DNA from: Novosphingobium sp.
GTDB lineage: Bacteria; Pseudomonadota; Alphaproteobacteria; Sphingomonadales; Sphingomonadaceae
Reading direction: 5' to 3'
DNA length: 6,149 nt
NCBI GenBank assembly: GCA_020853995.1
Contig: JADYXV010000125.1
Coordinates: 1-6,149 of the forward strand
Made by a program: the position numbers and the translations under genes. Every line of letters begins with the position of its first letter. Within the stretch, counting starts at the first letter, position 1. The notes under the pieces are model-generated. The model was not told the origin of the DNA. It was given only the letters and a program-made list of their open reading frames with translations, and searched no databases. Below are positions 1 through 4,753 of the stretch, one piece after another.

Positions 1-172
1 ATGGTGTATCCTCACGGGTGCCCGGTTGGCCCGGAGCAGGATCGCGCGAGGTCATGGGATCGGGATCTATCGCAGCCGTTGCCTGCCCGGTTGCCTGCGA
101 CTGCTCCTGTTCGGACTGACATGCGGAAAGCGCAACAAGGGAGAGGGCAGCGGCGGTGGCTTGGCGAAACAT
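1..172 (-). CDS. Predicted lipoprotein, N-terminal part only (3' end outside window)
   Basis: Fifty-seven codons are visible from an ATG at 172-170 to the window edge. The product starts with a short positively charged segment (M-F-R-Q), then a small hydrophobic stretch rich in Ala and Leu, then the lipobox L15-S16-A17-C18. This is a typical signal peptidase II signal, so the mature protein should be lipid-anchored through Cys18, with Gln at +2, probably sorted to the outer membrane. The visible mature part (residues 19-57) is low-complexity, rich in Gln, Ser, Ala, Asp and Pro, and looks like a flexible linker ahead of a domain that lies outside the window. The start is supported by an AGGGA Shine-Dalgarno-like sequence six bases upstream and by an in-frame TGA at 199-197 with no other start between. 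It begins 68 nt after thiE on the same strand and may be co-transcribed with it. I do not recognise the family, so function is unknown. Confidence 0.72.
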   Translation of the reverse strand, partial: MFRQATAAALSLVALSACQSEQEQSQATGQATAAIDPDPMTSRDPAPGQPGTREDTP

Positions 173-240
173 CTGAATTCCCTGAAAGTTATCCGGTCAG
201 AACGCGCTGGCTACTGCTCGGGTTCCCCCCAGCTGCTTTT

Positions 241-879
241 TCAATCGTTGTGGCGTGGGTTGGCGCGGATCGCCTCGTGAACCGCCGTTATTGCAGCGGC
301 TTCATCACCCGCCCACACCGCATTGCTTACCGCGATAAAATCTGCGCCAGCTTGAACCAACGGACCGCAATTTGCAGGCGTAATGCCGCCAATTGCAACA
401 CAGGGAAGTTCAAATATGCCTTGCCACCATTCAAGCAGATCAAGTCCGGCCGCGAATTCGGTTTCCTTGGTGGCAGACGGAAAGAATGCACCAAACGCCA
501 CGTAATCGGCACCGGCTTCACCCGCTGCCATGGCAAGATGACGGCTGTCATGGCAGGTCACCCCGATTTGTGCATCGCGGCCAAGGCGTTCGCGCGCTTC
601 GCGGACATCACCGTCTTTTTGGCCCAGATGTACCCCATCGGCACCAAGCCGTTTGGCCAGGCTGACGGAATCGTTGATGATGAATGCAACCTCGCGGTCG
701 GAACAAATACGCTGTAGCGGTTCGGCAAGCCGCGCGGCGGCATGATCATCAAGGCCTTTGACCCTGAACTGGAACGCTGCAACCGGACCTGCGTCCAATG
801 CCCGGGCAAGGCGATCGGGAAAGGCGCCTTCAACATCAAGGGGAGAAATCAGGTAAAGTTCGCTGGCAAGGTTCGTCAT
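241..879 (-). CDS. thiE: Thiamine-phosphate synthase (thiamine-phosphate pyrophosphorylase)
   Basis: This 212-residue protein has the usual length and motif order of the cytoplasmic ThiE TIM-barrel enzyme. ThiE joins hydroxymethylpyrimidine diphosphate to the thiazole phosphate carboxylate to give thiamine phosphate. Visible motifs are the N-terminal strand LYLIS, Q37-F-R39-x-K41 (pyrimidine and diphosphate binding), I-N69-D70 and G-V-H-L-G-Q-K-D89 (the two Asp positions that bind Mg-diphosphate in characterised homologues), IGVTCH at 105-110, ADYVAFG followed by FFPSATK138, and the phosphate-binding VAIGGI at 161-166. Position 108 is Thr where many relatives have Ser, a conservative change. 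The ATG at 879-877 is preceded by AAGGG at about nine bases. The gene lies downstream of the fba terminator, so it probably needs its own promoter or readthrough. The 36 nt between the terminator stem and the start are too short for a TPP riboswitch. Family assignment is secure. Confidence 0.95.
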   Translation of the reverse strand: MTNLASELYLISPLDVEGAFPDRLARALDAGPVAAFQFRVKGLDDHAAARLAEPLQRICSDREVAFIINDSVSLAKRLGADGVHLGQKDGDVREARERLGRDAQIGVTCHDSRHLAMAAGEAGADYVAFGAFFPSATKETEFAAGLDLLEWWQGIFELPCVAIGGITPANCGPLVQAGADFIAVSNAVWAGDEAAAITAVHEAIRANPRHND

Positions 880-892
880 AGCTGAGGCCCTT

Positions 893-906
893 ATCCACGC
901 GTGGAT
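893..906. promoter_or_regulatory. Perfect 14-bp palindrome upstream of thiE
   Basis: The sequence ATCCACGCGTGGAT is identical on both strands. It sits between the fba terminator and the thiE start, ending 13 nt before the thiE ATG and next to its AAGGG ribosome-binding sequence. A loose promoter can be drawn around it on the minus strand: TTGCGG as a -35-like element and GATAAG or TAAGGG as a -10-like element, with the palindrome in the spacer. That placement would suit a repressor site. It could equally be a small hairpin at the start of the thiE message or chance in GC-rich DNA. Seen: the palindrome. Inferred: any regulatory role. Confidence 0.35.
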
Positions 907-914
907 GATACCGC

Positions 915-956
915 AAGAAAAACGCCCTGCCCCGGCTTTTGCCGGGTGCAGGGCGT
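915..956 (-). terminator. Intrinsic terminator after fba
   Basis: Read on the minus strand, a GC-rich stem (arms 956-941 and 936-922) closes a four-base AAAA loop. Fifteen base pairs form, with one bulged base at 947. The stem is followed directly by TTTTTCTT (922-915; the first T also closes the stem). It begins 25 nt after the fba stop codon. A stable hairpin with a U-rich tail is the classic Rho-independent terminator, and the T-run lies only on the minus-strand downstream side, so the direction is clear. It should end the fba transcript and separate it from thiE. Confidence 0.93.
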
Positions 957-981
957 GCCTTTCCGTCCTCTCAAACAGAGA

Positions 982-1887
982 TCAGGCTGGTACAGCGATC
1001 TTATTCGTCGATCCAGCGTAAATTTCATCGATGGCAGCGCCAAGCGCCGCGTCAAATTCAGGATCCGTCATCTGGTGACGAAGGTCTTCCAGAAGTGCAC
1101 GGCTGAAGCTGGCGATGATGCCCGTGTTCTTGGCCAGTTCGACGCAAGCTTCAGGGCGCTTGTATCCGCCTGACAGGGCGACAACCCGCAGCACCTTGGG
1201 GTGTGAAACCAGCGGATCGAAGGTGCAAGGCTTAACCGGCAACGACAGCTTGAGCATTACCTGCACGCCATCAGGCAGCGCATCCAGAGCCTTGAGAATT
1301 TCATCGAGCAGAATAGTGTCACACTCGGCGCGGGTCTCGCTCTTGATGTTCACTTCAGGCTCAATGATCGGCATCATGCCGTGCCCAAGAACCTGCATGC
1401 CGACTTCGAACTGCTGCTTTACGACCGCGGCAATGCCTTCACGGTTTGCCGAGTTGATGACCGAACGTTCCTTGGTGCCGAATACGCCCAGCGCCTTTGA
1501 ACGCGCAAGCAGCTCGTCCAGCGTTGGCATCGGCTTCATAAGTTGGACGCCGTTGGCTTCGTCTTCAAGGCCCTTGTCGATCTTGATGAAGGGAACCACG
1601 CCCTTTTCGATCAATGCCTGTGGAACCGACTTGCCATCAACGGTGCCGTCCATCGTGCGTTCGAACAGGATCGCACCGATCACCTTTTCACCATGGAACA
1701 CATCCGAGCCGATGATACGGGCGCGCATGCCGTGGATCAGGCCGAACATTTCTTCTTCGGTGGTCCAGGCATCTTCAGTCACGCCATAACCTGCCAGCGC
1801 CTTTGGCGTCGATCCGCCCGACTGGTCAAGTGCGGCAATGAAGCCATTACCGGAGGCCATCTTTGCGGTCATTTCGGTCGTGTTCAT
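982..1887 (-). CDS. fba: Class I fructose-bisphosphate aldolase
   Basis: This 301-residue protein reversibly cleaves fructose 1,6-bisphosphate to dihydroxyacetone phosphate and glyceraldehyde 3-phosphate in the cytoplasm. It belongs to the metal-independent, Schiff-base class I family found in animals and some bacteria, not the zinc-dependent class II family. The active-site series of the family can be followed: D21 in ALDQSGG, K102 and K105 in the FIKIDKG strand, K139 and R141 in GTKER, E176 and E178 in IIEPEV, the Schiff-base lysine K213 in VMLKLS, the phosphate-binding LSGG at 238-241, and R263 in SFSRAL. Residue matches to rabbit aldolase are from memory of the family. The length fits compact bacterial class I enzymes. 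The ATG at 1887-1885 has AGGA seven bases upstream. The gene is preceded by a pgk terminator and its own motif-rich leader, and is followed by a terminator, so it is probably a single-gene transcript. The symbol fda is also used. Confidence 0.96.
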   Translation of the reverse strand: MNTTEMTAKMASGNGFIAALDQSGGSTPKALAGYGVTEDAWTTEEEMFGLIHGMRARIIGSDVFHGEKVIGAILFERTMDGTVDGKSVPQALIEKGVVPFIKIDKGLEDEANGVQLMKPMPTLDELLARSKALGVFGTKERSVINSANREGIAAVVKQQFEVGMQVLGHGMMPIIEPEVNIKSETRAECDTILLDEILKALDALPDGVQVMLKLSLPVKPCTFDPLVSHPKVLRVVALSGGYKRPEACVELAKNTGIIASFSRALLEDLRHQMTDPEFDAALGAAIDEIYAGSTNKIAVPA

Positions 1888-1934
1888 CAGCCCGTCCTGT
1901 TTTCATGGAAGCCTGAAATACCGGCTCCGCATAC

Positions 1935-1980
1935 CTATGCGCAACTGCGCCAAAATAATGCGCCGTCGCATGGCGCATAG
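1935..1980. promoter_or_regulatory. TGCGC motif cluster with nested inverted repeats in the fba leader
   Basis: Within 46 bp the core TGCGC occurs at 1938, 1946 and 1959 on the plus strand, and its complement GCGCA at 1973. CTATGCGC (1935-1942) and GCGCATAG (1973-1980) form a perfect 8-bp outer inverted repeat. ATGCGCC (1958-1964) and GGCGCAT (1972-1978) form a perfect 7-bp inner one. TGCGCC is also directly repeated at 1946 and 1959. The right-hand arms overlap, so the two pairings exclude each other in RNA. The cluster begins 48 nt upstream of the fba ATG and lies beyond the pgk terminator, where the fba promoter should be. It could be a multi-site operator or a leader RNA structure. I see no convincing -35/-10 pair nearby. 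Confidence 0.45.
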
Positions 1981-1997
1981 CTATTCACCGGTTTGCC

Positions 1998-2034
1998 ATA
2001 ATAAGACGCGTGCCGCAGTGCAACACGCGCCTTT
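1998..2034 (-). terminator. Probable intrinsic terminator after pgk
   Basis: Read on the minus strand, arms 2031-2020 and 2016-2005 pair over 12 bp around a three-base ACT loop, with three G-U wobbles (2030/2006, 2023/2013, 2022/2014). A-T pairs extend the base by two. The stem is preceded by an A/T-rich run (TTTTTTAAA at 2040-2032) and followed by TTATTAT (2004-1998), a T-rich but interrupted tail. The wobble positions become C-A mismatches if the plus strand is transcribed, so the hairpin is stable only in minus-strand RNA, as expected for a pgk terminator. It lies about 30 nt after the pgk stop. The imperfect T-tail suggests incomplete termination. Confidence 0.7.
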
Positions 2035-2059
2035 AAAAAATAATCAATGGCCCCAGAAA

Positions 2060-3247
2060 TTATGCGCCAAGAGCGGCCACGCCCGGCAATTCCTTGCCCT
2101 CCATCCATTCAAGGAAGGCACCGCCCGCGGTCGAAACATAGGAAAAGTCACCGCCAACACCGGCATGATTCAGCGCGGCTACCGTATCGCCCCCGCCAGC
2201 GACCGAAACAAGCGAACCTTCTTTGGTCAGTGCCGCAGCCGTTCGGGCCAGTGCAACCGTTGCTGTATCGAACGGCTCGGTCTCAAAGGCTCCCATCGGG
2301 CCGTTCCAAACCAATGTCTTGCAGGTTTTTAGCACGTCGGCGAGCGCTTCAACCGCAGTTGGGCCAACATCGAGAATCATCTCGTCAGCCGCCACTTCGT
2401 GGACGTTGCAAGTCCGCAAGCTTGGCGGATTGGCCGCGAACTCCTTCGAGACGACAACATCATATGGCAGATGAACGGTGCAACCGGCCTTGTCGGCGTT
2501 ATCGAGGATTTCATCAGCAGTCGCGGTCAAGTCGTGCTCACACAACGACTTGCCAACGGCCACACCGCGCGCGGCAAGGAATGTGTTGGCCATGCCGCCG
2601 CCGATGATCAGGTGATCGACTTTACCCACCAGATGCTTGAGCACATCAAGCTTTGTCGACACTTTTGCACCGCCGACGACCGCTGCAACCGGATGCTCCG
2701 GCTTGCCCAGCGCCTTTTCAAGCGCCGTCAGTTCAGCTTCCATGGCGCGTCCGGCAAAAGCGGGCAGCACGTGGGCAAGGCCTTCTGTCGAGGCATGCGC
2801 GCGGTGCGCAGCAGAGAAGGCATCGTTGACGTAGAAATCGCCTAGGCTGGCAAAGCGTTCGACCACAGCAGGGTCGTTCTTTTCTTCGCCGCCGAAGAAG
2901 CGGGTGTTTTCAAGGATGGCAATGTCGCCTGCCTGAAGAGCGGCAACGGCTTCCTTATCGCCCTCCCAGTCAATGAAGCTGACCGCGCGGCCGAGAACTT
3001 GCGACAATGGCCCTGCCAGTTTCTTCAAAGAGAATTCTTCCGAAGGCTGACCTTTGGGCCGCCCGAAGTGCGCAAGGACCAGAACCTTTGCGCCCTTGTC
3101 CGACAATTCGTTCAGTGTCGCCACCGTTGCACGCAGGCGTGTGTCATCGGTTACAACGCCGTCCGCCATCGGTACGTTAAGGTCTTCACGGACCAACACG
3201 GCCTTGCCGGTAACATCGCCAATATCGTCAAGGGTTTTGAAGGTCAT
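2060..3247 (-). CDS. pgk: Phosphoglycerate kinase
   Basis: This 395-residue cytoplasmic enzyme transfers phosphate between 1,3-bisphosphoglycerate and ADP, acting in glycolysis and, reversed, in gluconeogenesis. Its length is normal for bacterial Pgk. The N-terminal substrate domain shows VREDLNVP (19-26), the basic patch DTRLR (35-39), H61-F-G-R-P-K-G, ENTRFF (113-118) and NDAF...HRAH (141-151). The C-terminal nucleotide domain shows GGAKVSTK (192-199), GGGMANTF (216-223), W314-N-G-P-M-G-A-F-E and G351-G-G-D-T. The segment after R39 reads ATVATL, where many Pgk proteins have a proline in an A-L-P-T-I-like stretch, and E21 replaces the more usual small or hydrophobic residue before D-L/F-N-V-P. 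Both look like lineage variation. The ATG overlaps the upstream MOSC stop in an ATGA tetranucleotide, with GAGG eight bases upstream, so translation is probably coupled. A likely terminator follows the gene. Confidence 0.97.
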   Translation of the reverse strand: MTFKTLDDIGDVTGKAVLVREDLNVPMADGVVTDDTRLRATVATLNELSDKGAKVLVLAHFGRPKGQPSEEFSLKKLAGPLSQVLGRAVSFIDWEGDKEAVAALQAGDIAILENTRFFGGEEKNDPAVVERFASLGDFYVNDAFSAAHRAHASTEGLAHVLPAFAGRAMEAELTALEKALGKPEHPVAAVVGGAKVSTKLDVLKHLVGKVDHLIIGGGMANTFLAARGVAVGKSLCEHDLTATADEILDNADKAGCTVHLPYDVVVSKEFAANPPSLRTCNVHEVAADEMILDVGPTAVEALADVLKTCKTLVWNGPMGAFETEPFDTATVALARTAAALTKEGSLVSVAGGGDTVAALNHAGVGGDFSYVSTAGGAFLEWMEGKELPGVAALGA

Positions 3248-3711
3248 TGCTCGATCCTCACTACATCACCAATGGCAATATCGCCATCAGTCAGGACCCG
3301 CCCAAGGACGCCGCCGCGCCAATCCGGCAGCAGCGCGGCCTTCAGGCCGGGAAAAATTTTGTCCATGCGGCTGCAAGGATCGCATTCGCAGGTTACTTCG
3401 ATGCGAAGGCTTTCGCCAATGGCGATGATTTTTCCTGCCTCGCGCGGGAGGCGGATCCCTTGCACCAGTAGGTTGGCGCGGCGAACGTGCCATGGAAGTG
3501 CGGCATCAGGGCCGGCTGGCAGATCAGCCAAAGCGGCGTCCCAGCTTTCGGCTTCGATCAGGGAAATCTGTCGCCGCCCCTTGCCGCCGGGACGGATAAC
3601 GCCGCTCTTGTCACCGGCGACGCCCGATGCGCGGGTTACCGAGACGCGCTGGAGCGTCTCGATAGCGCTGCGCGACCGTTCATGCCGTGCAATGCCACCA
3701 AGACGCCCCAT
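3244..3711 (-). CDS. Small MOSC-domain protein of unknown substrate
   Basis: This 155-residue protein resembles stand-alone MOSC (molybdenum cofactor sulfurase C-terminal) proteins, a beta-rich fold thought to handle sulfur or bind molybdenum cofactor. Visible family-like features are G-D-K at 33-35 near the start of the domain, RRANLLVQGI (77-86), IGESLRIEV (98-106), and the cysteine block C108, C110, C113 in CECDPCSRMD, where a P-C pair is the family hallmark. GRVL followed by GDIAIGD closes the domain. No signal peptide or membrane segment is seen, so it is presumably cytoplasmic. The start is uncertain. ATG 3711 gives an N-terminus MGRLGGIA, but its only Shine-Dalgarno-like sequence (TAAGG, overlapping the gap stop) is 12 nt away. 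GTG 3720 would be too close to that site, and ATG 3783 would overlap gap by 58 nt. The stop overlaps the pgk start. The family call is from remembered motifs and the physiological role is unknown. Confidence 0.82.
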   Translation of the reverse strand: MGRLGGIARHERSRSAIETLQRVSVTRASGVAGDKSGVIRPGGKGRRQISLIEAESWDAALADLPAGPDAALPWHVRRANLLVQGIRLPREAGKIIAIGESLRIEVTCECDPCSRMDKIFPGLKAALLPDWRGGVLGRVLTDGDIAIGDVVRIEQ

Positions 3712-3725
3712 TTTATCCACTAACC

Positions 3726-4733
3726 TTAGAGGAACTTCGCCATTACGCCTGCTGTATCGAGCATGCGGTTCGAGAAGCCCCACTCGTTATCGTACCACGA
3801 AAGCACGCGAACCAGCTTGCCTTCCAGCACGGCGGTTTCGAGGCTGTCGATGGTCGATGAATGCGAATCGTGGTTGAAGTCGATCGAAACCAGCGGCTCT
3901 TCGGTATAGCCGAGCACGCCCTTGAGCGGGCCTTCGGCAGCAGCTTTGAGAACGGCATTCACTTCGGCCAGCGTGGTGTCGCGCTTTGGCGTGAAGGTCA
4001 GGTCAACGACCGATACGTTTGGCGTTGGCACGCGGATCGATGAACCATCGAGCTTGCCCTTGAGATCTGGCAGAACTTCACCCACGGCAACGGCTGCGCC
4101 GGTGCTGGTCGGGATCATGTTCATTGCAGCAGCGCGGGCGCGGCGGGGATCGCTGTGGATCTGGTCGAGGATCTTCTGGTCGTTAGTGTACGAATGGATC
4201 GTGGTCATCAGGCCGCGTTCGATACCAATGGTTTCGTGCAGAACCTTGGCCATCGGCGCGAGGCAGTTGGTGGTGCAAGATGCGTTCGACACGATCTTGT
4301 GATCGCCAGTGATCTTGTCATCGTTCACGCCGAACACGACCGTAAGGTCAACATTCTTGCCCGGAGCCGAGATAAGCACGCGCTTGGCACCAGCATCAAG
4401 GTGCTTTTGTCCACCTTCACGCGTGGTGAAGAAACCGGTGCATTCCAGAGCGATGTCGATGCCGTTGGCAGCATGCGGCAGGTTGGCCGGATCGCGCTCA
4501 GCCGTCACTTGAATACGCTTGCCGTTGACGATCAGATCATTGCCATCAACCGAAACATCGCCCGCGAATGCGCCATGAACGCTGTCGCGCTTGAACAACA
4601 ATGCGTTGGCCTTGGCGTCTGCCAGGTCGTTGATCGAGACCAGTTCAAGGCCGCAATCGGGCCGTTCGAGGATGGCGCGTGCAACATTGCGCCCGATACG
4701 TCCGAAACCGTTGATTGCAACCTTGGTCGCCAT
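3726..4733 (-). CDS. gap: Glyceraldehyde-3-phosphate dehydrogenase, phosphorylating
   Basis: This 335-residue cytoplasmic enzyme oxidises glyceraldehyde 3-phosphate with inorganic phosphate to 1,3-bisphosphoglycerate, reducing NAD(P). The Rossmann fold opens with INGFGRIGR (7-15). N35-D36 ends the second strand, and an acidic residue there usually favours NAD over NADP. The catalytic motif SNASCTTN places the nucleophile at C153, with its partner H180 in TTIHSYT. The loop at 188-203 ends in DPRRARAAA. PTSTGAA (208-214), R234 in SIRVPTP and WYDNEWG (313-319) complete the substrate and cofactor sites. Length is typical. The ATG at 4733 has a strong AGGAG eight bases upstream in the 20-nt gap after tkt, and the MOSC gene starts 14 nt after its stop, so it belongs to the tkt-gap-MOSC-pgk operon. 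It may serve gluconeogenesis as well as glycolysis. Confidence 0.97.
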   Translation of the reverse strand: MATKVAINGFGRIGRNVARAILERPDCGLELVSINDLADAKANALLFKRDSVHGAFAGDVSVDGNDLIVNGKRIQVTAERDPANLPHAANGIDIALECTGFFTTREGGQKHLDAGAKRVLISAPGKNVDLTVVFGVNDDKITGDHKIVSNASCTTNCLAPMAKVLHETIGIERGLMTTIHSYTNDQKILDQIHSDPRRARAAAMNMIPTSTGAAVAVGEVLPDLKGKLDGSSIRVPTPNVSVVDLTFTPKRDTTLAEVNAVLKAAAEGPLKGVLGYTEEPLVSIDFNHDSHSSTIDSLETAVLEGKLVRVLSWYDNEWGFSNRMLDTAGVMAKFL

Positions 4734-4753
4734 GAGAGGTTCTCCTGTTTAAA

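Noticed and set aside
173..240. Possible terminator between thiE and the lipoprotein gene
   Set aside because: Only a 5-bp GCTGG/CCAGC pairing with a long loop and no following T-run could be found, so there is no sign that transcription ends there.
1..717. A 238-codon plus-strand open frame running across the lipoprotein start and most of thiE, touching the window edge
   Set aside because: It is antisense to a well-supported thiE and a lipoprotein with recognisable motifs, resembles no family I know, and long antisense frames are common in GC-rich coding DNA.
1847..1978. A possible 43-codon minus-strand leader peptide starting at 1978 with GGTGA upstream, overlapping the fba start and ending at a TAA inside fba
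   Set aside because: It begins inside the inverted-repeat cluster, has no run of regulatory codons, and its frame over fba is set by the fba coding sequence. It is too weak to call without conservation or ribosome data.
2999..3877. A 292-codon plus-strand open frame antisense to pgk, the MOSC gene and gap
   Set aside because: It crosses three minus-strand genes, is very rich in Arg, Pro and Ser as expected of a shadow frame, and shows no domain or convincing ribosome-binding site.
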